Shown: in pieces, positions 25,584 to 38,628 of the stretch
How positions within the stretch are numbered: position 1 is the first letter of the stretch
Layout: every line of letters begins with the position of its first letter
NCBI RefSeq assembly: GCF_003597395.2
Contig: NC_133782.1
Coordinates: forward strand, 4,344,973 to 4,408,972
From: Chelonoidis abingdonii
Taxonomy: Eukaryota; Chordata; Testudines; Testudinidae
Direction: 5' to 3'
Length of the DNA stretch: 64,000 nucleotides
Translations under genes and position numbers: made by a program
Notes under the pieces: model-generated
Seen by the model: only the letters and a program-made list of their open reading frames with translations
The model's database searches: none
Told to the model about the DNA's origin: nothing

Positions 25584-26423
25584 TAAGTAACAGGTGAGAC
25601 GCTAGTACCTCTACAATTACAATGTCAGTGAACCAAAACACTACTATCTGCCTGTGACATAACGAGGCCTCAGCTGATGATGGCTTGCACCTTCTTTTTC
25701 TACATCTCACATACTACTGTGTATTTTGGTGGCTTGCTGGAAAATATGTATTTTTGGGAGAATCAATGTTTTGAATTCTTATAAAATTTTAAATTGATAC
25801 ATACCATCAGCAAACTGGCAATATCCTCCACTCACTAATTTTTAAGTTAATCCAGATATATTCAGGAGGACTGATTCAGTTTACTTCTTCCAAGCAACAT
25901 CCAAGGAGCACAGACTCTTCTGTAATTGTCCTTGAATACCAAATACGAACTACTGAACCTGTAAGTATTCCTGTTAAATGGCCCTCCACCCTCAAATTTG
26001 TTTCCCCAGAGCAAACTGTAGAGAACCTTTGTTCTCCATGATGATATGTGCCAGTTAGACTACCAGTTCTGCAGACAGACGCCCGCCATCCACATTCTGC
26101 AGGGGAAGTGTCCCTTTGGTGTCCCACTCACTAAACAGAGTTTTCTGCTGACTAAGGTTAACGATCCATATTATGAAGGGCTAGATGAAGTGCATCCCAC
26201 TCAGATATACAGAAGACAGGAAGTCATATAAAGGAAAATTATCTTAACAAAGATCTCAAAATAACTTTCTTGCAGAAGAATTTCATATACAAGGCCTACT
26301 TAATTTGCAATACTGCAGATCCCACAATATTAGGCTTCCACTGCAATTCTGATTTTAATTTGCTTACTTTGCACAATTTAAATACATTTTAAGGTTTGCA
26401 ACACACTTTTTTCCCCGTTAGTA

Positions 26424-26560
26424 CAGTAGAACCCCATTTCTCTGAGCTGACAGAGGCAGGGGCTCCCGCTGTCAACCCTGCACACAGCCAGGGCTCCCGT
26501 TGTCAGCCCCTGGCTCTAAGGACTGTAATATAGTTGCAGCAAAATGTCTGGTTATCAAAA
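26424..26560. repeat. pogo/Tigger-like end fragment
   Basis: ACAGTAGAACCCCATTTCTC resembles the terminus of a pogo/Tigger-type DNA transposon (CAGTAGAACC...). It is followed by a short duplicated motif (GGGGCTCCCGCTGTCAACCC and GGGCTCCCGTTGTCAGCCCC). The far end is not identifiable. Confidence 0.4.
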
Positions 26561-28429
26561 AAAAAAATTAGTAGGCATAACATAATACTTGAGTGTTTGT
26601 ATTGTTTCAGCAAATTTTTCTTTAATCAAATGGGTCTTCTCTGGCTTTTCCAAATTACTGCAATTCGTAAAGGTCCATTATTACTTCTCCACAATTTTTC
26701 ATGTCTTGTCCACACAGTTCATAGGACGGGGATCACTACACACATCAAAGCAAGATTTTCAAAACAGCATGCCTGCAAATGTCAATGTGTTCAGTGATCA
26801 CACACTATTCTTCTTATGTACTTTTTAACCTGAAAACAATGTTTATGGCTGTACACACTTCTCTTTCTTCTGATGTCATGATTTCCTATTTGTGAGGAGA
26901 ACTCCAACATTTTTCCTCATGTTGTGAATATCTATAGCTCAATGGGACAGTCTGATGGATAAGGGCCTGACAGGCTGAAAAACCTTCAAAAAGTGCATCA
27001 GAAAGTTGCATCATCATGCTTGGCCGACCCATGGATGGCAGTGGAAGTCCACAAATAGACTATGAATAGCCTGGACCACAGAGGGAGCTATGAAAATCTG
27101 AAAATGGTTTAGCAGCTGGGAGCCATTACATTTAAAACCAGACTGAAGATTTCAATGTGGGAGACAAATGTATAAAATGCTGAAAGTGGAAACCAATATG
27201 GCTCATTTGTAATGGCTCCCAGCTACCAAAATGAATGTACATTTTAATGTACCCACCACCTCATTGTTCTTTTCTGTATATAAACCTGCTGACCACTTAG
27301 TTTAGCTCCACTGAGTCACATAGGACTCAAGAATTGCCTATATACGGTGTCTGGCTACGCAAGGAAGTTTCTTTACCCATTAACGGATATGGTCTTCATT
27401 TTGCACGGGCAAAAAACTGACAAATTAACTAGCAATAAATTGTCTGGTGATTGCTGCAAATTTGGTTTATTTACCTTCTTTTCAGGCTCAGAAGCAACAT
27501 ATCCCTCTTTTAGATAGCAGAACTTCTGCAAAGATCATTCAATTTAATTGTTAAACTCTAATACCATTGTCTGACTCACCAGATCTTTCCAAAGGCAGAG
27601 CTGAAAGAAAAGACACTGCCATTTAGAAAGAGGAAGAACAGGGAAAGATATTTTCACTAACAGAAGCAACATATGAAGGTGCCTCCATGAAGACTATACT
27701 AATTATGAGTCAACAAGAGTGTGTTCTTTTGTGCCAAATATATGGCAGATATGCCCACCACTTGAGGATCTGCAACATATGGCATCTGGGCTGCAGAAAA
27801 TGAAATAAAAACCAACTTTTTTGGGAAGCTCAGTGTCAGTTAGCTGTCTCTGATGTACAACTTAGTCTATGCCATCTAGGCTCTTATACCATACCCATCA
27901 CCTTCCACAATTAAGATTTTAACCATATGTTCTGTATTTCTATTTGATATAAAAATCTCTAGTAGGAAGATATAAACCCCAGCCCAGCCAGTGATGTTAA
28001 AACTTGCCTTAGACAAGTCTGCTGAGAGACACACATTACCCTGAACAAAAGCTCAGTAATTATACAAAATATATTGGAAAAGGGTACTTTGAAAATATTA
28101 TATCTTCGGAGAGGCAAACACTTTAAATAAAGTGATCAAAATTTAAGGTGCTATAACTTTGTGCTTTAAGAGTACAATTCCCACCAAGGGCACCTTTTTT
28201 TGGTGGTGGCGGTGGTAATAATGGAGCCAACCAGGCTGCTATAAAGACAGACAAGTTGGGAGGGAAATATGAACCATGATGGACAAAAGACTGAATGACT
28301 CTGGCAGACTGAAATGCCATTGCAGCCTGTAGGAGACAAATATTTTGCCTACCATGCTACATGCAGCATTTCAGTACTTTGTCATGTATGTTCTGGTCTC
28401 ATATCTTGAGGGTATTTTTAGTATCCAAG

Positions 28430-28598
28430 GCATAGCTCAGTGGTTTGAGCCTCGGCCTACTAAACCCAGGATTGTAAGATCAATCCTTGAAGGGCCATTT
28501 AGGGATCTGGGGCAAAAATCTGTCTGGGGATTGGCCCTGCTTTGAGCAGAGGGTTGGACTAGATGATCACCTGAGGTGCCTTCCAACCCTATGATTAT
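28430..28598 (+). mobile_element. tRNA-derived SINE with CR1 tail, plus strand
   Basis: GGCATAGCTCAGTGGTTTGA (A box region), AAGATCAATCCTTGAAGG (B box), GGCAAAAATCTGTCTGGGGA, then CTGAGGTGCCTTCCAACCCT and ATGATTATTA tail. Third SINE of the same family in the window. Confidence 0.92.
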
Positions 28599-29812
28599 TA
28601 GATGCATTATTTTCCTCCTTTAAAATCTGCACTTTTCTCTCTACAAGTTGCCAATAATTCTTATTTTAGACAACTTGACTAGGTTATGACATGTTTGGGA
28701 CAAGCACTGATAGGTGCCTCAAAATAATTTCTAACCTTCAAGGAGGCAGGGACAGAAGTCTTAAGCAGCAGCTTTAACACTAGGTCAAAAAAGGTTGCTT
28801 ATTCCCTTACCTAACCTAGGCAAGAGGTTAGAAAAGGGATAGGGGGCATTATTATTTTTCAAACTTCTGCAGTACTGTGCAAATTCTTTTAAGCTGATCT
28901 GCAAATATTTAAGAAAGAGTGCAAGCTTATTTATGATGGAGAGTACATGGAATAAGGTTAATTTTTCTGCTGTAAAACCTCATACTTTAGAAGTTTGCAT
29001 CTTGATCAGAAGGAAAAAGTATCTTAGCCATCTCATCCACATATAGACTGAATCTCTCTGGTTTATTTGCAAAAATTTCAGACACTTTGAAAACATTATC
29101 TAAAATGGGATTTTAACGCATATTACTAGCTCTTCTTCCTTGCAGATACACTTCCTATATCCTAGGGTGATGGATTAAGTTATTACAGAAGGGTTGCATA
29201 CCCATTTGTGTGGCTGTAATGGGATGTGGGACTACAGAAAAATTTAGTAGTCGAGTTGGAAAGAGGGATAGCTGTTGGGAAGGATGGGCGAGTAATAGCT
29301 TTGGAGAGATTTTGAAAGGCTAGCACGCCTGGGCATTTTTAGTAGAGCTGCTGTTACTGTGGAGCGGTAAGAATAGCTTGCAGGTAGGAGACTTTATATC
29401 TGGGAAGAGGGAAAATAATGAACCAAAAAGGATTTCAGTGGGGTTTTTTTGTACTACAACAGCTGTTAGGGTAAGTATACACTACAATCAGAAGTGTGAC
29501 TGCACATGTGTGATGAAGCTATCTTGAACAACTATAGCAGCAAAGAAGAAACAGCTGTAAATGCCTATCCAAGGACCTTGGGTGGGTACATATTCTGGCA
29601 AAGAACAGAGACCATTTGTTCTTGGTAGCAAAAAGGTCCATCACAGAAAGCTCCATGTGCTGGAATATAAGCTTGAGAACACAAGTCCTTCTAGGACCAC
29701 TAATGGTTGGCAGTTCACCTCAGCAAATAGTATTCTGCTAGATCATTGTTCCTGAAAGGTTAATAGAAATGACCTGTTGCCATATTCATCACTGGTCACA
29801 GAATCCTTAAGG

Positions 29813-30037
29813 CAGCAGTTATCAAACTGTGGGTTGTGACCCCGAAGTGAGCTGTGACCCCATTTTAATAGGGTCGACAGGGCCAGTGTTAGAGTTGGTG
29901 ATGCCCAAGGGCTCCAGCCTGGGGCAGCAGTACTTGAGCTCCATTCCTGCTTCGTCCATTCCGCCCCCCCTACCCCAGTCACAGTCATTTTTGTTGTCAG
30001 AAGGGGGTCGTAGTGCAATGAAGTTTGAGAACTGCTG
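29813..30037. mobile_element. hAT-like element, 225 bp
   Basis: Inverted ends CAGCAGTTATCAAACT and CAGCAGTTCTCAAACT (15 of 16 identical). Near the ends are GTTGTGACCCC and GGGGGTCGTAG. No convincing 8-bp duplication is seen. It generates short spurious open frames on both strands. Confidence 0.7.
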
Positions 30038-33000
30038 CAAGGGAAGAAAACCAAATATTAAATTCCACTTGGACTTGCAGTGTAAGTGCAGTTGGTACAT
30101 AGGCTATCATCAGCCAAGGCCTCATCTGTGAAGGGAAAAATTGTGGCTTCTACCCCAGCAGAGGTAGACACTTGATGGGGTACACTCAGAAACCAGAAAG
30201 GAGACAGAGGCGCATCTATCCTTGTAACCATGACAGACCTGTCTGTCAGGAACTGAAGGCTTTGGATATCAAGGTCAATTGGTGATGGGAATCTTGACAA
30301 CTTGTAGAAAGACATTCTTGCAAGCCCCAAAAAATACTGAAAAAATGTTGTGAACTACGAACCTAAGCAGAGTTTAAACAAGGTTGCTCTGTATTATGAC
30401 AAAGTATTTTAATTTTTGGAGATCTCATTCCTTCACAAAACTAGTGTACTATCAAAGGTATTCAAGTTTTATTCTTCAGTTCAGCCAGACCACCCTTCAT
30501 TCCAACATCATGGAACAGCACCCAATACATTGCTCTATTCACTCTCTTTCTACTCCTATAGCAATCTTAAAATATCTTCAAGTAGTGTTCAAGGTAATGT
30601 GCAAAATAAGAAAGTTAGTATGGTACTGCCCTTCCAATTATTAAAATCTTTTAGGTAAATAAGTTTGACATCTGTATTCAATAGCAGTTTTGCACAGAAG
30701 TGCTACACTAATTTTTTGTTGTTAGCTTGATAAAGAAATACTTTAAGTTTTTTTAAATATACTCAAACGCTCTGAACAACATTTCATAGACTATTTCGCA
30801 GTTATACATACCACTCCCCACAGAGACCAAACTGAACATTTACTTCAGAACCAAGGTTGTCTTCATTTAGTAAATACTACCTTAGCAGCTTAAATGAATT
30901 AAAAAACTGTTTTTTCCCTAGGGTTTCTCTTTTCACTTTATGTGAAAATGGAAATAGTTAGTTGACATTTTGACACTTTAGTTTGAACACACACCAAATT
31001 CTTGCACTGCTCTGGTAGCCTACAGGCACTTTCTCCTCCACTCTTTAAAGAAACATATTTAAATAGTGAAGTTGATGCTCTATGCTTAGAGTTAAAATAT
31101 TGTATGAAAATATTAGAGAATGAAGAGACTGCATGTTTTCTCTTGCTTTTATTCTTGTTCAATTTTACTAACACCCCTTTGTATCTTTTAGCATTCTTGC
31201 TTTCTCTTCAAAATAGAGCATGCAGCCAGCTGAATTCTCCACCAGGATTACAGATGACAGTCCTCCAATAGCAGGCAGCAGGATTGTGTGGAGTTCTAAT
31301 CCAACTATGTGCCTGAGCCTTCCACGCCATTGGCAACAGTTGATGTTTCACAGCATAAAGGGTTTTGACTGGAGGGTGTTTGGGTTTCTCAGGTCCCAAC
31401 AATTTTAAGGCATTTTAATATATTAATTAGATAATAAATGCACAACATACATCTTGGAAATATGACTCAGTTGTGATGGTGGATTAATTTGGCCACAAAA
31501 GGTAGCAATATTCCTTTAAACCCCCATAAAATTAATATAACAACCAGACCCTCTCATTCAAAATACAGCTATTACATGTGCTAGCTGCTGGAACTTGGTT
31601 ATAAGTTGCACAGACTCTTTATCTTGGAAAATGAATGTATTCAGTTTTGGTTTGAAAAATTATCTAATGCTACACGACTTATTTATTTATTTTAAACTAT
31701 TAACAATCATTCCAAGCTTTTGGGAGCAAAGATTCAAAAGATGAGTGGGAGTGTTTCCTTAGAAATAAATTTCTGAACCAGAACTACTGTGCTTGAGTTG
31801 ACATGTATTAGCAAAACCGTTAATAAATTTCTCAAACACACACACAAAGAGTGGCAGAAGTTTCAATTATATGAGAAAAGCAACATATCTGTTTTACAAG
31901 GCTAACAGCATTTCCTGTGAAAATAACTGACCTCTGTGAGGCCAACCTTTAATACCATCAAATCCTATAGTCCAGAGTCTGACTCTATTTAATCCTGTAA
32001 TGGGAATATTCCTAACACTAACTGAACAGTCTAAAAAATAAACAAGACCTTGTCTGAAACTTCAGATGCTTTTTTTATATTCAGAATAATCTAAGAAGCA
32101 GCATTTTAATTCTTTACTAATGCTAAAGGGTTTATAACAAGAAGTTGAAAAATAAGCCAGCCAAGTTCTTAAGCTAAATCTCTGTAAAAAGCTTCTTCTT
32201 GTTTAAACAATTGTACAAAAAAGTTGCAATGTGAAAATACATTTCTCAATTTACCTTTTAAAAGTTGCAATTCTAGTAAATTTTGTCAGAAAAGACTTAA
32301 AGGAGCATACATCTTTCCACAAGTCTCAATACTTTCTTAAAGGAAGAGCGGAGTACTTTATTTCTAATAAATGACTTGCAGAAAAGAAACTAGAGGATTA
32401 ACCAAGTGAAGATCTAGTAATCATGTGAAGGTGGTTGCTCCTATTAGATATCCTATACTGATATGAATACAGTGTAGAGATGTCAGTAAACAAGAACATC
32501 CCTTGAACCTTACTCCCTTTGCTCTGCCTAGCTACAAGAACAACTAGAGCAACTAAATAGCATACACTTAAAAACACAGAGCAAGTAGTATAGTGTTTTT
32601 TTCCCAAAACCGAAAAAAGGAGGGGTGGATTGACAGGCACCTCATAGGAAAGCAACTGACAGGTAAGGCAATTAAAGTATCCTAAATTATGAGAAAAAGA
32701 TCCAGCATATCCCAGATATGAGGAAAGGGAAAGAGACTGGCAAGACAGTAATCCAAATACCAATGGGATAAGAAACACAGCAAAAGCACTAAAGAAATCT
32801 GCATGAAAGACCCTTTCAGTTAAATAAAGTGTCCACAGATGCCAGGAAACACACTGGACCACACAGCTGACCTAGCATACTTCACCAAGCTAGAACCTTT
32901 TTCACTCCTTGGATACCATCAAAGAGCTCCATGAGAGGGGATGCACAAACATTTTGTGCAGTTAAGGCCATCCTTCAGAAACTGAAACTTATCTGATTCT

Positions 33001-35415
33001 GACTACGACATAGTTGTCACATTCTCAGCAGTCTAGAATCTCAGTTTACTCCAGATTCTTTTACAAATCCTGCTTCTGCATTCCTTCCTGGAGAAAGTGG
33101 ATCCAGACTTCACTGCAAACAGTAAGAATCCCTTTCCCCATTTGCTATTTCTATGGTATCCAAGTACCATGGTGCCTGTGGCCAATACAATGTTACCACA
33201 ATTACTCCACACCTTTGCTTTATTTATTTAACTGGCCTGTGGTGTAGTGGAATTCAGGGAAGCAAAGCAGTGTCTCTATTCACATCTGGGATCAGAAGCC
33301 AACAGATCCATGGATAATTCTCATAGCCTTTTCATCAAGAAACTGAATATTTTTGGGTTTGAGGCTCCACTCAATGGGTTTAAATACAGCCCGCTATGGT
33401 ATTTAGGATCCTTCTAATATGCTGCGCCTGTATTGACAAAAGGTATGTTTCCCATAGAAATAAGCTCCATTACCCTGAAGGACTGGTACCTCCTTTACAG
33501 TTCAGTTGTGTACACTAGCAAAGAATTTCAGAAAATAACTTACTATATAATCAACTCCATAACAGCATCAAAGTTTTAATACATGAATTATTTCTGCAAA
33601 ACACAGGAGGGGTTTCTGGGCTAGCACTTGTTACTTCAAGTCCTAACAAGAAAGAAAATTACTTTCATTCTTTTCCTATGTCAACCCAGCAACTCTAAAA
33701 TACCCACCTGTCAAAAGTTACCAATAAATTAAGGGGACTTAGCAATGACAATGGAACCCTGTATTACTCTCTTCCCACTCCAAAATTCACACAAAATCAT
33801 GCTTCTTTCTATTTCTATAGGGTCTAGAGAAAATTCTAGGGAAGAACAAGTGCAAGGTATCAACACTTTCAGACTATAAACCTGTAATGGCTTTCAGGGA
33901 ATCATCATTTTAGGCTGCCAGAAGGTCTACACTAACCCGTGACTTGATATTATTTGCAAATATTGTTCTAAAAGACCTGATTCCAGGACAATCAGATGTC
34001 TGAAGATACTTACAGTCAGATTTCAACAAGATGAAGAGGAGATGGGGCCTCAAAATCTGTAGCAAGTTTTAAATATTTTTTTCTTCTAGGTATCCCAAAC
34101 ACACACGACGATGGTATATGAAGCACCAATTCCCTCAATATTGAGGTAGTACTTTTTCCACCTTGGCTATGGACTGAATGGGTAAGACCACTTTCACATT
34201 AGCGAAGAGGACAGAGAACCATACATAAAAAGTTAGGGACAGTTTGAAAAGATTTTCATTAGAGTGGAGACTGTTAAATTCACAGTAAGGAGGGGGCTGG
34301 AATTTGTTAAAAGGTAAAGGAAACAAAACAAGCTAAACATTACCTCTAACACTTTGCTTGCGTATGGCATGCATTTGCCATCATCACTTGCTTTTAATCT
34401 ATTTAGATGATCAGTTCTCTGGGGCTGCAGCATATCTATTACAGCTTTGTGAGGTGCTTAGCATATTTTTGGACACTAAATAAACAGGTAATTAAGAAGC
34501 TAAAGAAACCAAAAAATATCAGTGACTAACCTAAGCTCAGCTCTGAAGCCTAGCAGTTTATTAGATTTAGTAGCTAGCAAGAGGGTTGCTTCCACCTGCT
34601 GGAGATGGAAAAAATTAATTTGAGACAGAAAGCCCTATTACTCATAGGAGTGGAGGAAGTGGTCAACTAAAACTCTGATTTTTTCCTATCTCCACCCACT
34701 GGAATGGTGAAGTGAACTCACATGCATAGCCTATTTAATTAGATTTCATTTCATCTAATGTACCTGCAGAGTTGGGCACAGGAAGGAAATTTGCAACTGG
34801 CAAGCATCCTAAGCATCAAAGATTAAGTTGTATCCAGAAACAGAAAGCAAATACACAAGGTGTGAAACAGAAAAACAGTATCTCTCAGTCACTTAAAATA
34901 CTTTTCGGGAATGATTCTGGCACTATGGTGGATCACAGAGTGCTCTCGCAGAAGTGTGCCAAGCAGCATTCAATCCAAGCCCACTCTTGTGGCAGGGAAC
35001 AGAGTCTTGTGGAGAGGTGGTACATATGCTGCAAAGGAGCAACACCACTCTGCAACAGTAAAGGAGAGGAAAATTCTGTCTTTGATCAATTCTCCAGCTG
35101 GCTTAAGTAGGAATACCACAAGCTGGCCAGCCTTCAGATACCTCCCTTCTTCAGTAAGATTGCCTGTATTCACGACCATAGTGTTTGTGGTGCAGCAAAC
35201 AGATCTCTGTAGGTCCCTATCTGTGCTGGCATCACCCCGTTTGTTTATTTCTGGCATTTCACTCAATTTCAACAGTGAACAATAAATAAGAGTGTTTCTA
35301 AGTAGTTTCTCTTTCTGATCTACTGGCATTACTGGAATCTTTAGGTTTTTTTTTTTTTAAAAAAAAAGATTTAATGAAATAAGTTCTAGTGATTAGGGTC
35401 TGTGTGTGTTTTAAC

Positions 35416-36000
35416 TAGGGCTGTCAGTTAATCACAGTTAACTCATGCGATTAACTCAAAAAAATTAAATGTGATTAAAAACTAATCGTGACTAATCACA
35501 CTGTTAAACAATACCTACTGAAATTTATTAAATATTTTTGATGTTTTTCTACATTTTTAAATATATTGATTTCTATAACATAGAATACAAAGTGCACAGC
35601 GCACACTTTATATTTTTATTACAAATATTTGCACTGTAAATAGCATTTTTCAATTCACCTCATACAAGTACCGTTGTACAATTTCTTTATCGTGAAAGAG
35701 GAAAACACAACAAAAAAATCTACATTGTAAGTTTCTCTTCATTGTGAAAGAGATTGCACAACAGTACCTGTATGAGGTGAACTGAAAAATACTATTTCTT
35801 TTATCATTTTTACAGTGCAAATATTTGTAATAAAAATAATGTGAGCACTGGGTACACTTTTCGTATTCTGTGTTGTAATTGAAATCAATATATTTGAAAA
35901 TGTAGAAAACATCCACAAATATTTAAATAAGTGGTATTCTATTATTGTTTTACAGCGTGATTAATCATGATTAATTTTTTTAAATCACTTGACAGCCCTA
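35416..36000. mobile_element. palindromic hAT-class element, 585 bp, perfect 8-bp TSD
   Basis: Starts TAGGGCTGTCAGTTAATCAC and ends TAATTTTTTTAAATCACTTG ACAGCCCTA. The exact 8-bp duplication GTTTTAAC lies at 35408-35415 and 36001-36008. The two halves are inverted copies over nearly the full length, for example TCACCTCATACAAGTACCG mirrored by CAGTACCTGTATGAGGTGA, with the centre near 35708. An 8-bp target supports hAT. Confidence 0.9.
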
Positions 36001-36940
36001 GTTTTAACACACAAAATGTAGATTTAAGGCCATCCTAAACTATCTGATAGTGTCCACTGAAGCAGATGTCTGAAGACTGCACTGAATCAATGCTGGAAAT
36101 CTCTTTTGGGTAGGAATGGGGGGGTTTTGTGACCATTTTCAAGTTAATACTGTGCAGTACCTTAATAATTAGGAACTTAGTGATGAGATCCTATTAATTC
36201 CAACAGCAGAATCTCCTGTATTATGCCACCGAATATCTCTGACATATGTTCTAAGAAACTATCCTTTTAAAACAATCCTCGAACATATCCCTGCAATTAG
36301 TTTTGCAGTTCCATTTTTGCAGCCATTCCAGCCTACTTGTATTTCACTCTATAAACCAGTCCAAAAATGTCCCCAGTGTGAATAATATAAATGCTTGAGT
36401 GGTTTTTATGGGGTGGTGTGCAAGTCAGAAATACTTATGCTTGAACGACATCACTTAACTGGGAACAACAGGCTTTATTCAAGTATACTCTGAAGTTTGA
36501 GAACTATAAATCCAAAATTCATTATAAGCCAATATTATCATTTGGCATTGTTGGTTTTAAATTAAAATTGTTTAGGTTTTTATCATTAACTAATATGGAT
36601 GATCAAAATTATATGCAAGCTTTTTGCTACACACAACAAAATAAATCCAAAAATATTTCTAGACTGTTACTCTTTCCATCTAATTTGACTTTCCATGACA
36701 TTTAACATTCAAATTCCAGACCACAAATATTTCACTAATACTGCCCTTCAACTTCAAATAGTATCAATTATGTAGCACTTTTTCCTCAAATTATAGTTCT
36801 GTTTCTTACAAGATATATGAAAACATATAATAGTATTGACTTTATACATTACATCTCTCTCACACACACATCCCCCTCCCCCTTTCCTGCCTTTATCTAC
36901 CAGCATGCAGTAACGTAGATTTGGTTAATAACTCATGACA

Positions 36941-37046
36941 GGCTGGGATTTCCAAAGGAGGCCAAGGGAGTTGAGCACCTTGTACTCACTGAAATTCAAT
37001 GGCAGTTGGCACTTAACACACTTGGGCTCCTTTGAAAATCTCAGGC
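36941..37046. repeat. short palindromic repeat (ancient MITE)
   Basis: GGCTGGGATTTCCAAAGGAG is mirrored by GCTCCTTTGAAAATCTCAGG; the centre CACTGAAATTCAATGG matches the shared symmetric core of this group. About 106 bp. Confidence 0.75.
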
Positions 37047-37571
37047 ATAATTTTGACAGGCAAATATTTATTCTTGAACCTAAATAATTGGTGGACAAAG
37101 TGAATATAGCTAGACAATTTTCATATTATTTTAAAGATAAACACTGATGAAGATTCATAAAAGTTGAAGAATGTGTTTATCTCCCTTGCAATGCATTTAA
37201 AGCTGCTCATCTGAAAGACTGCAGATATTCATAATAAACTGATAGAGGGTCTAAACCATAAAACTACATGAGGACTTTCATTCTTAAAGCGACTAAATAC
37301 TTGGCTGACAGTTGATTAAGGAGGAACGTGGATGCTATGTTGTCCTTAATTGCCCCCTCTGTCAACACCATAGCTGTTCCTCCACTGAGGAGTGATCTAA
37401 GTAGGCCATACGAGTGAAACTGGTGCTCCTGTAGGTACTAGAAAGGAGTGTTAAAAACAGTAGTCTCATTAAGATGCAGCGATTAGAGCACATGCAGTAG
37501 CAACTAAAAAAGACTCCTTTCTCTATATAACCAGTGCTCCTCAGCCCTGACCTGAAATGATTATTCTAGCA

Positions 37572-38279
37572 CAGTGGTTCCCAAACTGGGGTTCACGAAC
37601 CCCTGGGGGTTCACGAAATGTCACAGGGGGTTCTCGGGGAAAAATTCTCTAATGGCGGACAGAGCTGTCCCTAGGGATTCCAGGCACCACAGGGCCAGCC
37701 CAGAGCCCCAGGGACTTCCAAGACCTATGCAGATCAAAGCAAGCATATCTATCACACTGAGGAGATTTAAACTTCAAGACTCCTTATAAGAAACTGAAAG
37801 GGAGGTGGATTTTTTTTTGCGGTTTTTAAAATTAAATAGGCTGCTAGTATTGTTTTTTTTAGTTATGATGAAGAACAAGTTTAAGCTTTGTGTAACGTGT
37901 GTTGTTTGCCTGGGCTGCTCAAGACCTGAATGTTGTATAGGAGGAACTCTGAGCTGGCTTTTTAAATACCTTCATGCTGTTTCACTCTGATACTCCTTGA
38001 TGAAACCTAGTAGCCTTGTCTTATAACAGGCTTAATCAAAGAGATACAAGCTGCCAAAGTGTTGCCATTTTCATAATGTAATAAAATACTGTAATGATAA
38101 ATAAGTGTGTAATAAGCATGTCATAAAAACAAATTTTATACTTCCAAGATCACTGCTTTTATACTTTATTCTCAGGTAATGGAGAAAATCCCTGAAAATA
38201 TTCATTTTTAGGAGGGGGTTCACGAGACTGACATTTTAGTGAAAGGGGTTCACGGATTATTAAAGTTTGGGAACCACTG
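37572..38279. mobile_element. hAT non-autonomous transposon, 708 bp, perfect 8-bp TSD
   Basis: Starts CAGTGGTTCCCAAACTGGGG and ends AAAGTTTGGGAACCACTG, with matching subterminal GGGTTCACGAAC and GGGTTCACGG. Exact duplication TTCTAGCA at 37564-37571 and 38280-38287. The internal open frames are short (up to 71 codons) and carry no transposase domain. It sits about 350 bp inside intron 2 from the ZBTB46 exon-2 donor. Confidence 0.95.
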
Positions 38280-38620
38280 TTCTAGCAGATGGTCAAGTCC
38301 AATTTCAATCCTTTACCAACACTGCTAGTAAGAATGGCAGTTTTGGTGGCAGACAATTGTACATTAAGGACCTGACTTAAGCCACTATTTTATTTACAAA
38401 TTAATATTTATCAGACGACTATGACTTCAGTGCTCTACTATCCAGAGATAAGTTGTGGATAAATGACCTAAAAATATAAGGTTCTATATTCCATTATCAA
38501 TCCCCAGAAGTTCTTAATATTTTTATTTCAGTGAATGACAACAGTGTGCTATAAGTAAAATACCGTCTATATTTGCATTAATACAGCTGCTCATTGCTGA
38601 AAATCAAAAGACAAAAAAAA

Positions 38621-38628
38621 ACCTTACT
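38621..38628 (-). other. ZBTB46: splice donor of ZBTB46 exon 2
   Basis: Minus-strand sequence CCAA|GTAAGG. The GT is at 38627-38626. Splitting the codon after its first base (A) fits the asparagine found at this position in mammalian ZBTB46, which supports this donor over the in-frame read-through that continues about 16 more codons to a stop. Confidence 0.8.

Larger units (their letters stand above)
1..38627 (-). other. ZBTB46: ZBTB46 intron 2 (partial), repeat-rich
   Basis: No open frame in this span resembles the C2H2 zinc-finger exons expected downstream of the BTB exon. What can be recognised is transposable elements (listed separately). Between them are AT-rich stretches in which I see no gene: 1-620, 820-1230, 1490-2940, 4265-4815, 6120-6905, 7265-7780, 8035-9955, 10270-12420, 12560-13105, 13245-13960, 14835-16785, 17925-19300, 21740-22465, 22660-25020, 25585-28425, 28600-29810, 30040-35405, 36010-36940, 37050-37560 and 38290-38625. 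Conserved noncoding elements may exist there but cannot be judged from one sequence. Confidence 0.8.

Noticed and set aside
32398..32862. 154-codon minus-strand open frame with hydrophobic stretches
   Set aside because: No recognisable family and no splice context. An open frame of this length is expected about once by chance in 64 kb of six-frame AT-rich sequence. Left unannotated, though a protein search would be cheap.
34911..35329. Overlapping 119-124 codon open frames on both strands
   Set aside because: Three frames are open without recognisable protein; probably chance, possibly a very old repeat.
35650..35916. 88-codon minus-strand open frame
   Set aside because: It is part of the palindromic hAT; the mirrored arm gives a similar peptide.
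38578..38627. Read-through extension of the ZBTB46 frame past the donor
   Set aside because: The sequence diverges from the family exactly at GTAAGG and stops after about 16 codons, as expected for intron.
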